Assembly: GCA_963971305.1 (NCBI GenBank)
Contig: OZ020304.1
Span: 35,512,502 to 35,576,501 of the forward strand
Source of the DNA: Arcuatula senhousia
Lineage: Eukaryota > Mollusca > Bivalvia > Mytilida > Mytilidae
DNA length: 64,000 nucleotides
Direction: 5' to 3'
The translations under genes and the position numbers were made by a program. The stretch's first letter is position 1, and every line of letters starts with the position of its first letter. The notes under the pieces were generated by a model. That model was not told the origin of the DNA and made no database searches. It saw only the letters and a list, made by a program, of their open reading frames with translations. Shown piece after piece: positions 26,801-38,200 of this stretch.

Positions 26801-28215
26801 GGAAATCGACCAAAATGGAACAAAATTTGTCAAAAAAAAAAGTAAAATTTTTGGATCCAGCAGTAATTGGGTGGGAGGGTTTGAGAATCTAGGATATTTT
26901 TTATATAGGCCTTACAAGCAAGAAGAAGTTTGACTAGTTGGTAATCAGTACCTTTGAATCTATTCTATAGCTGTTGAGTAGATGTTTTGAAACATTAAGC
27001 TTAAACCTTTAGAGAATATGAGAAAATGGAGAGATTAATTGTGGATTTCATTATAGGTTTATATGGTTAATATATATAGATATGCTTTGAAAAATTATAG
27101 AAGTTTTTTCTTGACTTATGTCAATTTAATATTTTTATTGCTTTTTAATGTATGTTAGATTTTCAAGTTATGCATTAAAACCTATTGAAGAACAGTTATG
27201 GAATAATGTTTTTAACCATGTTAATTGTATACCTTTGAGGACTTTGTTGGTTTGTTCAGAACATCTGTTGCATAGCTGCCTAGGTTTCCAGTTTGACCTC
27301 TACTCCAAAATCCACCGCCTTGCTTCCTATCAATATAAACAACAAAATAAAATTTTGTTTACAAGACTTTGTTTACAAGAAACAGACAAAAGACAGTAAA
27401 ACAATTATAGGAGCTTATTTGAATTTAAAATCTAAAAACAAATATAAAATTTAGAAATAAATTTGATACGTTAATAACTCTGCATTGCAAGCCTCTGCAT
27501 TAAATTGATCAAATTTATTACCCTTGATGTGAGAAATTCCATAATGAACTCAATCGTGTTGTAGAAGCTTGATTTAGAATAAAAAAAACACAGATTTTTT
27601 TTTACAAATCATTGGTTTAATTATAGAGGGATTTTACATATACATGCTGATGATAAAATTATAACCAGAACATCTTTTTAATTCTTAAGATGTACCAATA
27701 TGTGTAAACATATATATCCTTCTTACTCTCTTTCTTCCTTTTCTCTATTCATTGCCATTCTCAGTTCCTTCAGTTTTTCTTCCATCTTTCTACTTTCTGA
27801 TTCAAGTTTCTTTGTCTCATCTTTGGCTCTTTTAATGTTGCTTAAAAAAGCAAAAATGTTAATTTTTTTGTCAAAATAAGACTTGCTTATTGTCAATGTT
27901 ATAATTCAAATGAGGAAAAAAATACTTTTCACACTGTTAATTAACCCGATCATTGTTTTTCTTATTATTTTTGTGGATTTTTAAAATCTTGAATTTACAC
28001 ACAATTTACAATAAGATTTTTAAAAATATTTAGTGAATATATCATTTTGATGAATCTGTGCCTATACCCAAAATATGCAATAATAATAAGATTTCATTGA
28101 AATGACATTAAAACTGTACATTAATTTCTTTTTCAAAATATTTTCGCTGCACTTACTGTTGTTTGAGCCTAAATGAAACATCCTCCTTTTTGGTGTTAAT
28201 ATTAAAATTAGACAT
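11854..28215 (-). CDS. ZBBX: ZBBX-like B-box zinc finger protein, 18 coding exons
   Basis: Exons 5'-3': 28215-28157, 27840-27727, 27326-27233, 26539-26494, 26081-25954, 25533-25438, 25118-24797, 22414-22157, 21760-21642, 21139-21113, 19935-19853, 19357-19031, 18567-18362, 16708-16450, 15689-15352, 13581-13456, 12740-12611, 11932-11854. The joined frame is 2811 nt (936 residues plus TAA) with every phase matching. The start is [12 protein letters not shown], where vertebrate ZBBX begins; the exon extends upstream as 5' UTR to an acceptor at 28229/28230. Residues about 20-58 are a charged coiled coil ([18 protein letters not shown]). The B-box ligands are C137, C140, C149, C152, C157, C160, H165 and H173, followed by [15 protein letters not shown] (251-260) and [11 protein letters not shown] are further ZBBX-like blocks. 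The C-terminal half is low-complexity with Ser/Pro/Arg repeats (TPRPSS). The molecular role is poorly known; association with ciliated cells is family knowledge, not visible here. Confidence 0.88.
13130..13400 (-). repeat. Dispersed repeat, inverted copy of 37590-37780
   Basis: Shared pieces in reverse orientation include GATGATCTCTGTT-like, TAAAAGTGTAC, AACAACCTAGGTT, CCCAGGTAGATT and GGGCATGTCA. It sits in the ZBBX intron 12741-13455 after a C-homopolymer. The class is unknown. Confidence 0.55.
13661..15148 (-). mobile_element. HINE-like element with ~156-bp tandem units
   Basis: Read on the - strand: a short TTTTTAGC remnant of the 5' end, GCCATCACTTGGCGTCC, a GTCGTC microsatellite (15070-15115), a diverged spacer, about seven or eight units of roughly 156 bp (TTTTCTCTATCTGCAATAG), then CAGGTGAGCG, the hairpin AGGCTCC-TG-GGAGCCT, and the terminus CTCTTGTT at 13661. 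The first ~35 bp with the 5' palindrome seen in 45199-48525 are deleted. It lies in the ZBBX intron 13582-15351, in the same sense as the gene. Confidence 0.8.
16883..17274 (-). mobile_element. tRNA-derived SINE with 13-bp target duplications
   Basis: The body 16896-17261 is flanked by the direct repeat TATCCAAGAATTA (16883-16895 and 17262-17274). On the - strand the head (about 17256-17185) looks like a tRNA: A box TGGTGTAGTGGTTAACGCG, an anticodon-like CTGCTAA (GCT, Ser), and B box GGTTCGATCC. It continues into a conserved body and ends AATATGTTTAAACTAA. It lies in a ZBBX intron in the same sense as the gene. The head is a retrotransposon promoter, not a functional tRNA gene. Confidence 0.85.
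18000..18125 (+). repeat. Copy of a common dispersed repeat (GTTGATTG...TTTGATATTC type)
   Basis: It shares TTGTTGATTG, TTCAGTTGTTTTGT, ATGTTGTCTGTTTTT and CTTTC(G/A)GACTTTTGA with 50850-51055 and, inverted, with 49040-49240. An outer part (CTTCTGGAGCACC) appears near 17485. It is an interspersed repeat of unknown class in a ZBBX intron. Confidence 0.6.
21113..21139 (-). other. ZBBX: 27-nt microexon of ZBBX
   Basis: Between a TTCAG acceptor and a GTAAGA donor, nine codons read VLSKRPASM in phase 0-0. Skipping it would keep the frame, so it is a candidate cassette exon. Support comes only from the splice signals and phase. Confidence 0.6.
22780..23217. mobile_element. 438-bp MITE, copy A
   Basis: It starts GGTTACAACTGCGCAAATGC and ends with the inverted GCATTTGCGCAGTTGTATCC (20-bp TIR, one mismatch). 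An almost identical copy of the same length lies in the same orientation at 24088-24525; only about four base differences were noticed by eye. Both are in the ZBBX intron 22415-24796. It has no coding potential. Confidence 0.75.
24088..24525. mobile_element. 438-bp MITE, copy B
   Basis: This is the direct-orientation twin of 22780-23217. TATA flanks both ends (24084-24087 and 24526-24529), a possible target duplication. An 870-bp spacer separates the copies. The pair could be two insertions or a local duplication. An LTR interpretation is unlikely because each copy has its own inverted ends. Confidence 0.75.
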
Positions 28216-28361
28216 TGCAGATCTTTTCCTGAAAGTAAATGAATTCTCTTTAATACAAAACAATTCTTTGTCATAGCTAATCATGAAAATGTAACATTTG
28301 TTTACATTAACATAGTCACCCATCTTGAACTTTAACCCTTTCATACCCAGTGTATCCTTTT

Positions 28362-28437
28362 GGCACCATGACGTCAATGCCGAATGTATCCTTTTGGCAC
28401 CATGACGTCAATGCCGAGTGTATCCTTAAGGATACAT
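28362..28437. promoter_or_regulatory. Tandem repeat with two perfect CRE palindromes
   Basis: A 34-bp unit (GGCACCATGACGTCAATGCC) occurs twice, placing TGACGTCA at 28369-28376 and 28403-28410. It is followed by the 18-bp palindrome TGTATCCTTAAGGATACA (28420-28437). It lies 150-220 bp upstream of the first ZBBX coding exon. TGACGTCA is the CREB/ATF consensus; whether this is regulatory or just part of a repeat cannot be told. Confidence 0.4.
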
Positions 28438-31400
28438 AAAATTCTATTTTTAGACCACCCAACTTCCGATGGAAAAATATCGAAATGTATGCAAGTCACC
28501 ACTACCATTTATGCAGTAATAACATTTTACAGTGATTCTTGATGTACAATTGTATTTCAGGGAAACTTGATCCGTCAGATTCAAAGATATGAATGTTATA
28601 TTGTCGGAATTTTTTTAAATCTAAAAATAAAATGGCGGACATTCTTTTCTCTCACGTTTGAAACATCTTTTTCGTCTATTTCGCAATTTAGGGAGAAAAT
28701 ATTAATTTCCTCACATCTACAAATCTTATGGGGTGGATTGAGATGGGTGAAAATATTCTTTACAGGTTTTTGTTCTCTGATAAAAGTTTTCATTCCAGTG
28801 AACAGGTGCTTGCTGACGGCGATATGTTGCCCAAAATTTAATTGCCTGTTATTGGGTCATAAAATTCATTTCGACACTAGTAAAAGGTTTAAAGATAACA
28901 GCTGGTGTTTTCTTTTAATAGTATCATAATTTTGCTGTCAAAGATTCAAGAAAAAGTCGTCTTTTATTGCTTTAAAGTAAACGTTCTATAAATAGATTAA
29001 TTGGTAATTTACCGGAAACGTCGTTATGGATATTGCATAAATAGTCGTAGTAAAAAGCTCACGGGAGTTACCATTTTGATCTTATGAAAAATCAAATCAA
29101 CTTCAGAAAATTTGTTCTTTATTATTTATTTATCACTGTCATTTCTATATTTGAAAAATAAAAGATAAATAAAATGTTTAATTGTCTGTTTCTTTCTTCA
29201 ATGTAAAACTGAAGACTGGATTACATGGATGTGAAAATAAAAGTATTATTAGCCCTTCTCTTTTCTTACTGATTTTTATTGGACCTTTTTTAACCTTAAA
29301 TTAAAAAAAAACAGTATTGTAAAATGTTCTTAATATGATTGCCTAATGAGTAAAGTTAAAAGCCTGCAGATTCAATCTTAACACAAGATCTACGTAAGTG
29401 GGTACAATGAAGATTCTGAAGGTGAAAATGAAAGTAATTAATTTAGTACCAAGGTTTAGGGGATTGGTAGAGCAATGATAAAAAGAACTGAAGGATGGCA
29501 TTTCCATAGCTTTACAAAAACATAGATTGTCTATGTTTTCATACAATGCATGACAGGTTTTACAAGCTTCTTTGAAACCTATGCATAATGCCTATGACTT
29601 GTACCTTTTATATCTATTTTGAAAAGTTAATACTGGGTGATTGTGATAAATATGGAACTGGGAAACTTTAATGGGAGAATTACCAGGGAAAAGATAATTG
29701 GTGTTTAATGGCTTTAATACCAGGTGTAATGAGATATCAATTATATACATTCATTTCTGTCTTGGACTCTGTTCAGCTTCTGAATGGTTCTTGAAACCCA
29801 CAAGCAGAAATTATTATACAAATCTTATTGTTTCTATTTCTCTGTACCTTTGTAATGGTTATTAGAGAATAAAGATATATATATACAATGTATATATCAG
29901 AGTAATTACAATCCTTAGGACCTGAAAGCCAATGAGTATAAATTGGGGTTAACAAGTTTCAGTGGTGTACATGTAAAACCTACATGTATCTCTATCATTG
30001 CAACAAGTGACACTGGGAGTACTTCAAATACTAGTAGATTGAAAGAAACAATAAGAAAAAGCAGATGAACTACCAAGAAAAGTGAACATAAAAATATGAA
30101 AAACAATCAGGCATAGTAATTTTTATGAAAAGTATATTTTTCCACAGGACTTCTGAATCTTATATACTCTCACACCAATGCATTCAAACACAGCTACTCT
30201 TAATTTATTACATAAATGTCGTCTTGTATTTTGGGTTTTTTTTTTGTCATTCTATATAAATTTACTATGAATTTTAATTAATTTATTTAAAATGAACACT
30301 GATAAAATGTTTTGTATTCATTATCAGTGCTGAGCTTTCACAGCATGGTGACAAAAGTGATTATTTCTTTTTAAATCTATAATTTCATGTAAATTCAAAA
30401 AAAAAAATAATCAAAAAGAGGCATCTTTATAATTCAATATTTTTATTCAATTTAGATTTACAAAGTATTTCTAGTATACTTGTTACTTTCATGATTATTA
30501 TATTTCTAATTTTAATATTGCACAAGTTAAGACACAAAGGGAATATTCATACATGGAAATTTAATTACATGTATTTGAATACAAGAAAATGGTGTCATAA
30601 AAAACTACTTGTGTTTTTATCATTGCTATTTTTAACCAAAATTTGTATATTGTAAATAAAATTTAAATATGAAAATTACAATATTTTTAAAACTTATTTT
30701 GCTTATAAAAAAACTTATAGGATGACAATTAACAAGCTCTCTTGTAATAATTTGTTATCACTATATATCGACATTAGTGGTCATAACAATAATTGGAACG
30801 GATATAACACTTCTGGGCGCTTTTTAGTATGACCGTTGGAGTTGTCTCTCTTCAGTCTAGTTTCATTTTGTAAAATGGCGGACGAAAGAACGCCGATGTT
30901 ACAGTGTTGAAATAAAACGTAAAATAAATTATTTCTAATGAGTTTTCATGCAACACTTGATCTTCAATCGCTTTTATATACATTTTTACTAATGTATGTG
31001 GTTTATTACGACAGCACATCACGAATTCACAAGAAAATATGAGTTGAAACATCAACCCCATGTAAAACTTAAGATCTCCGTGAAAATCCCGAAAATAATT
31101 TGTACAAAATCTGAAAGTTTTGAATCAATCTTTTTGGAATAATACTGATCATGTTGCCATGTTACTTTAATAAGAAACTGTTAAGTTTCGTGTCCTAAAA
31201 CACGCTAGTTGTCTTGTAAACAGTGAAATTCCAAAACACACGTTGTCAGTGAGCACCATGTGGAAATTAATTCCGGTCTGGCAGTCTGCTCGTGCAGAAA
31301 TATTCTCGGCAGTGAAATGCCGCGAAAAATAATTATTTAGGGCTGAAAGTGTTAACATGAAATCTGACCTGGACCCAGTTCCATTAAAACAAAACAAAAA

Positions 31401-31632
31401 TATTCCCAAGTCTTCTCAGACTTAAGTATTTTTATAAGTTTTGTGGCACCAGGGCCTGATTTCAGATGAACATAAAAACTACTGACAAACACTGTATGCT
31501 CTTGTTGTTGTTTTTGTAGAAAGCATGGACAGGACATAAACATGAACAGTTATGCTAAGTTAACGACAAATGATGTGTATTTTATGATCATCATGAATTT
31601 TTAGTTTAATTGCAATGGAATCTTACATAAGG
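28438..31632. other. Upstream region of ZBBX, no supported gene
   Basis: This probably contains the ZBBX promoter and any 5' non-coding exon. Two sites matching AAAATGGCGGAC (YY1-like) lie near 28628 and 30872. A more GC-rich patch at 31160-31340 is the best-looking CpG-containing stretch, but no start or exon can be fixed. A piece near 31380-31470 (GCACCAGGGCC, CTCAGACTTAAG) resembles the tail of the LINE at 1419. Confidence 0.4.
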
Positions 31633-31862
31633 CCAAAACAAAATATATGTTTGTTTCCTGCTTCCTTCTCTTGAAAATTAGGGTAGGTAGGTAGGAAAAT
31701 TATTTTTTTTACTAAATTATTTTACATTGAGTCAATGGGGAAGTAATCCCAACTTTAACGGTGCTTGTTCCAAAATGCCAATAAAAACTTTAGGGTAGGG
31801 CCCAAAAAATAGGGTAGGTAGGGAAGCAGGAAACATACATATATATTTTTTTTTGCCTAAGG
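31633..31862. mobile_element. Short inverted-repeat element
   Basis: The left arm, from AGGCCAAAACAAAATATATG to about TTTCCTGCTTCC, is mirrored at the right (GGAAGCAGGAAACATACATA ... TTTTTTGCCT). The interior has GGGTAGGTAGG repeats. It looks like a small fold-back MITE. No clear target duplication is visible. Confidence 0.5.
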
Positions 31863-32577
31863 TGACAGAGCTTCAGGGCCCATTCAACCTATAGGCTGGG
31901 GCACATATTCAAGTCAATTTGCGGGCTAAGCGGTCTGACCCAGTGTTTGGTTTCTATTCTCTCTTTATTGGACTTTTACGGACAAACTTAGCACTGATTT
32001 GGGCCTATTCACCACCCGGAACCCGCATGGAATGCAACTGTTTTGCATAAAAAATGTGAAAGAAAAAAACATCAACGTGACAATAGCTTTGATTCCCCAG
32101 GTATATACCAAGGTAATTGATGTTGACAGAAAAAAAACAACTAAAAACAGGAAAAATGACAAATAGAACTGATATTTACTCTTAAGGAGAAGTGTTCCGC
32201 CAGTAGTTTACTGTTGCTTTACTTTGACAAAGAATCTCTTCAGTTCCATCATCTTTTTTTAGACATTTTTACCTAGAGTCATGTCTATGGCTGATAGTTT
32301 ATTTCACTGGATTTTTTATTTTAATTTTTGTCAACAAACCAAACAGTTCCCTTTCACTCCAAATTCAATTCTAGACCATGATTCTTCAAAATTTACTATG
32401 GGGTATCTTGTAGTCATATGACATTCACACTTGCTAGCTATTGCTGATTTTTTGGGGCCAGTAGAGTACCAAAAAGAGTGAATGAAATGCCAGGCGAAGC
32501 GAGGCAAGCAAATTTTGCAGACTGTTACTGATTCTCCTAGTTGAAATTGATAGATTTTGTACACTCTTATATATAAA

Positions 32578-32745
32578 TCCCAGATCCCGAAACTGAAAAT
32601 CCTGAAATCCTGAGCTTAAAAAACTGATATCCCACGTCTCAATATAATTTTATCCCAGAAGCCCGAAATTGAATTGTCCATATCCCGAAATCCCGAGCTT
32701 AAATATGGCCAATCCCGGTGTCCCGAAAAAGGTCCTCCCCCCTCA
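32578..32745. repeat. Degenerate ATCCCGA-rich tandem repeat
   Basis: Units such as ATCCCGAAA and CCCGAGCTTAAA recur at least four times. No function or class is recognised. Confidence 0.5.
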
Positions 32746-33260
32746 CTATCATAAGTAGTTGCTAAGAAATTTAAACTTTTATGAAAATTAGATTCTCATA
32801 TGCCTGCTGCCCAACATTCCTCATTTCATAATTTGAATTTTTCACACTGTGAAATCCAACCAAAAATAGAAAGGCGTCATGATAACAATAAGGGAGAGGA
32901 GGCATTCAAAGCCCACTCCACACAACTCTGACTCCTTTTCCTGTCAAGTTAATCAACCCTTCTCGTGCTAAGTTCTTTCGAAATGTAACGGAGTGATGAA
33001 ATAATCTCAATGATGGTCACCATTGTATAGGAAACTTTATTTGGATTTTATTAACATTTCCACTGACGATTTCTACCAGAAATAGAGATGCGACTTTTGA
33101 ACATTGTATAACTTCAATATGAGGACAATATCAAGTGATCGAAACTGTGACTATGAGAACTATTGAACTGTTTTATTTATATTATGTACTGACTACTGGG
33201 TTAGAACATCCATTATGTTCTGATCTTTGCTAGCTTTGGACCTTTAAAGAGTGTCAAAAT

Positions 33261-34053
33261 AATGCAAGTAAGTTTTCTTGCCTACAAAAACGATGTCTCC
33301 CCCCGTTTCCCCAAAAAGTTCTAAGTTCAAAGGACCATAACTCCCACAAACATTTGAGAATCAAAATTTCCTGGTAATATGCACAACTACATATGATGTT
33401 CTTCCTATATACCAAGTTTCGTTGAATTTGATTCAGTAGTTTCAGAGGAGTTGCGCTGACAAGATGATAAATGAGGATTTTCAGCAATTTTCTAAATTCA
33501 AAAGGCCGTAACTCCTACAAAAATTTGAGGATCAAAATTTCCTGGTAATATGCACAGCTACATATGGTGTCCTTCCTATATACCAAGTTTCGTTGAATTC
33601 GGTTCAGTAGTTTCAGAGGAGTTGCGCTGACAAGATGATAAATGAGGATTTTCAGCAATTTTCTAAGTTCAAAGGGCTGCAACTCCTACAAAAATTTGAG
33701 GATCAAAATTTCCTGGTAATATGCACAACTACATATGGTGTCCTTCCTATATACTAAGTGTCATTGAATTCGGTTCAGTAGTTTCAGAGGAGCTGCGCTG
33801 ACAAGATGATAAATGAGGATTTTCAGCAATTTTCTAAGTTCAAAGGGCCGTAACTCCTACAAAAATTTGAGGATCAAAATTTCCTAGTAAAATGCACAAC
33901 TACATTTGGTGTCCTTCCTATATACCAAGTTTCATTGAATTCGGTTCAGTAGTTTCAGAGGAGTTGCGCTGACAAACTTTGTGACGGACAGACGGACGGA
34001 CGGATGGACACGACAAAAACAATATGTCTCCCCACAAAAGTGGGAGGAGACAT
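33261..34053 (-). mobile_element. HINE-like element, ATGTCTCC family, ~171-bp units
   Basis: On the - strand it starts with the palindrome ATGTCTCCTCCCAC-TTTTGTG-GGGAGACAT (34053 downward). A (GTCC/GTCT) microsatellite follows (33980-34010), then four units of about 171 bp starting near 33832, 33661, 33490 and 33318 on the + strand. Then comes the subterminal GGGGGGAGACAT, which inverts the 5' end, and a hairpin GCAAGTAAGTTTTCTTGC (33264-33281). It lies in the intergenic space before SF3A1. Confidence 0.75.
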
Positions 34054-34376
34054 AATTGATTCTATTGGCTTGATTGTTGAATAAATATGATAAAATCTGT
34101 GTTTTTGTGAAAAAGTAGATCTGAACATCAGTGAAGTATTGCCTTCTACCTAAGCTCAATCCCTGAAGATTTACTGTACATGACAGTTCGCCAGACATGA
34201 GGGGACGATGTAGCACACCTGGTGTGGCACATCCGACCCTCCATTTACAGACCCCCCCCCCCCCACTCGACCCCAGGCCACCAAAGGCAGAGATAATGTT
34301 TGGAAATGTTGGATGATGAGAGGAAAGTGGAAATTAGAAGCAAAAATTCTGGGGAGGGCAACGGAAAATTGATACG

Positions 34377-34690
34377 CTCAAGGGAGCGCTAAGGGTTGAA
34401 ATGTCAACAATTTAGTTGTACTATGAGCTGAATTCTCCTTAAACATCTGGTTTTTCACGCTTGTTTTCCCGAACTTTCAGCATCTTTTTAAAGCTTAGTT
34501 ATTTGAAATAATCGAACGTCATTAAGCACACACGAGACCTGTAACTGGCAGAAGAGCTAGTAATTCTTTATTTTTGAATACAAATTGTTTCAATTTATGA
34601 ACATTTTAAAATTCATACAGCATGAAAAATATTTAAAGATACGTTGTAACTTTGAGAGCGTCACAGGTTAAACCTGCCTCATATTAACCG
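34377..34690 (-). repeat. Partial inverted copy of the 37873-38467 element
   Basis: It shares TTAGTTGTACTATG, GCTTGTTTTCCC, AACTTTCAGC and GTCACAGGTTAAACCT with 37873-38467, in inverted orientation. One terminus (near 34690) is preserved. The copy lies about 600 bp upstream of the SF3A1 start. Confidence 0.6.
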
Positions 34691-35190
34691 TCTAAATGAC
34701 CGTATTAAAGTTATTCACCACACTCCACACAGTCACTTTGAAGTTGGACTCCTACTAAGACTATATACTGACTCAGAAATTGAGACAGGTGCCTGTGGAG
34801 TGTGGCTGTGAGTGTGAGTTCGATGGATGTGGTCTGTAGAGCTGAATGTGCCCTTTTTCGGTTTCTTCATCAAGCCTACCGCTTTCTCCTATAATCAGGG
34901 TTCTTCTCAGTTCATGTCACCGGATATCCAAGGTAAATATTTTGAAGACTTCGCGTGGTTTTGCGTGATTTCAGATCAATGTACTATAGACTCTTGAATT
35001 AAGAATACATATCCAGTAAGAATTTCAAAACCACACGAACACATGTACTGTGTTGCATGTTTTTATGTATTAAAGAAAGAATTTAAGTTTGGTACACTTT
35101 ATAATTGATGGAATACAATGTATTGATACTACATTTTGCTTAAAACTAATTGAAACACTCAATTGACCAAGAACAAACGTTCGAAGCGAC

Positions 35191-35199
35191 ACTTCCGGT
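35191..35199. promoter_or_regulatory. ETS/GABP-like site upstream of SF3A1
   Basis: ACTTCCGGT, the inverse of the ACCGGAAGT ETS consensus, lies 51 bp before the SF3A1 ATG. No TATA box stands at a useful distance. This fits a housekeeping promoter of the ETS-driven, TATA-less kind; the assignment is inferred. Confidence 0.45.
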
Positions 35200-35249
35200 A
35201 AAATTTCGAGTCGTGTTGTTTGTCGTATGTCTGGGGCATTATTTTCATA

Positions 35250-38200
35250 ATGCCACCAATTGAAAAGGTAATCCAAGATGAGAAAACAGAAGAAGAAATA
35301 CAAGCAGCAAAGCCAGTGATAGGAATCATATACCCACCTCCTGAAGTACGGAGTATCCTTTAAACATACCACTGTCATCATGTGTGGGGACATCATGATT
35401 TCTTACCATAAACAGATAAATTGCATAAATGCAAAAAAATATATACCATACTTGTCATTAGATTTATCTGAGTTATCTGTAAAATATTCTCATGATTACA
35501 TGCACACACATCGACCTGTACTGAAAGAAACAATGAATTATTTGGCTTGTGTTGGATTCTGTTTTCTGTACGTTTATATGTCGGTACCTCGAATTATCGA
35601 AAACCTCTGTATTTACTGAAATCCTAAAGAATTTACCGAAAACCAGATAAATATGTCCGAAAACATATATGAAATGTTATTAAAATTTTATTTCTGTATT
35701 TATTACTGATTTATTTATAAAACCTACCTGTGTTTGTTCCGTTTTTTAAGATGGTTTTCGGTAAATTGTTCTGGTTTTCGATAATTCACATGGTTTTCGG
35801 TAATTCGTGCTACCCTGTATATGTGTCATCAACTTTTGACACAGGTGTTCTCTCGTGTACTGTACGATCACTCGCGTGTAAAATTACTCTTGTATTGTTC
35901 ACTTTGTAAATTGGTAGGTGGACGCTTATTATACCCCCCGCAAACAAAGTTTGGGGGGTATATAGGAATCACCCTGTCTGTCTGTCTGTCCATCTTTCCG
36001 TCTGTCTGTCTGTCCGTCTGTCCACATACCTCGTAAGCGCAACTCCTCCTAAACCCCTTGATGGATTTTGATGAAACTTTACACAAATGATATACACCAT
36101 ATGGAGATGTGCATGAAGAATTTTGGTTGCTGTCAGATATCATTCAAGGGAGATAATCGGACTTAGACTTTTTAAACTTGGTGTTCAATGGGAGACCTCG
36201 TAAGCACAACTCCTCCTAAACCGCTTGATGGATTTTGATGACACTTTACATGAAGGATGTACACTATATGGAGATGTGCATGAAGAATTTTGGTTGCTGT
36301 CGGATATCATTCAAGGGAGATAATTGGACTTAGACTTTTTAAACTTGGTGTTCAATGGGAGACCTCGTAAGCGCAACTCCTCCTAAACTGCTTGATGGAT
36401 TTTGATGACACTTTATATGAAGGATGTACACTATATGGAGATGTGCATGAAGAATTTTGGTTGCTGTCGGATATCATTCAAGGGAGATAATTGGACTTAG
36501 ACTTTTTAAACTTGGTGTTCAATGGGAGACCTTGTAAGCGCAACTTCTCCTAAACCGCTTGATGGATTTTGATGAAACTTTACACAAATGATGTACACCA
36601 TATGGAGATGTGCATGAAGAATTTTGGTTGCTGTCAGATATCATTCAAGGGAGATAATCGGACTTAGACTTTTTAAACTTGGTGTTCAATGGGAGACCTC
36701 GTAAGCGCAACTCCTCCTAAACCGCTTGATGGATTTTGATGGCATTTTACATGAAGGATGTGCATGAAGAATTTTGGTTGCTGTCGGATATCATTCAAGG
36801 GAGATAATTGGACTTAGAATTGTTAAAGCGGGGGGTATCCTCCGTGAGCTCGCTCACAGTATTCCTTGTTAAAATAAAAAAGACGATAAAATAAACGGGG
36901 AAAAAAACACACAAAAAAACGGAAAATGGAATAGGAATGACAATTGTTAGGAAAACCGCTTGCTGTTCGACATTCAAACCCAGGGCACAGGGGCTTGTGT
37001 ACAGTAAAAAAATTAAAATCCCCCATATACCCTTTCACAAGGGAGGACATACTTCAGAAAGGCCCTCGCTTCAAAGACAATTTTTACCGGTTCACATGTT
37101 GAATGACGCTCTTTCCAATCTTAAACATAGAGGTGGAGGGGACAGAAGTGATAAAATTAGACAATGGTTTTTCGAACCTCTTTGAAGTTTGTATATAACG
37201 GCGCTTCTGTCCCCTCCATTTCATTATTTGGATTGGTAAGAGTCGGAGAGCAATCGAAAGGCACAAAAGTCACATGATTATGGAAGCAAAGGAGTTGTCC
37301 ATTGGAGAAAATTATCGGAATATTGTTTCAATATTGGGGTTTTTGATGGGATTTAAACATAAAGGTTAGTGTTTACTGAAAGAAACATGATTGTTTTACA
37401 ATATTATGACGCCAGATGATTGTCATTCAACATTTGAACTGGTAAAAATTGTCTTTGAAGCGAGGGCCTATCCGAAGTATGTCCTCCCTTGTTAAAGGGT
37501 ATATAGGGGGATTTTAATTTTTTTACTGTACATAAGCCCCTGTGCCCAGGGAGCCCCAGGAAAGAAAAATGTCACTCACTTGGGGCAGAACGAGAACAAC
37601 CTGGGTCATGACGTAGTAATATGATATGTAACCTAGGTTGTTCCGATTGTACACTTTTATTTGTTTAAAAATTTATTGACCCATACAGAACAGAGATCAT
37701 CAGTGTTCTGTATCATAAATCTACCCAGGAAAAAAATAATCTACCTGCCCAGGGAGGGCATGTCAAACACACCCTAAGAGCTTTTCAAAATTCTTGCTTG
37801 TGTTCAACATTCAAACCTAGGTAGGAAAATGATGCTCACTTGGGGCAGAACGAGAACAACCTGCGTAATGACATATGAATAATATGAGAGAGGTTTTTAA
37901 CCTGTGACGCTCCCGAAGATAAAACGTATCTAAAATTATTTTATAGGAATAAATAATTGTTGAAAATGTTTATAATGCGATATCTATTCTAAAAAATATA
38001 TAATCAGAAAATAAAAACAAACTAGCTTTTCTCATGGGTCACATATGCCCTTGATGAGGTTTGAAATTTTCAAAGCAAAAAGTGTTAAAATGACGCTGAA
38101 AGTTAGGGAAAACAAGCATGATTTACCGGACATTGAAGGAAAATTCAGCCCATAGTACAACTAATATATTGACATTTGCTCCCTTCGGGACCTTATGATA

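Noticed and set aside
30872..30910. Short + strand frame MADERTPMLQC as a first exon
   Set aside because: Only 11 codons to a stop, with no clear donor or following exon; the ATGGCGGAC context is more likely a YY1-like motif.
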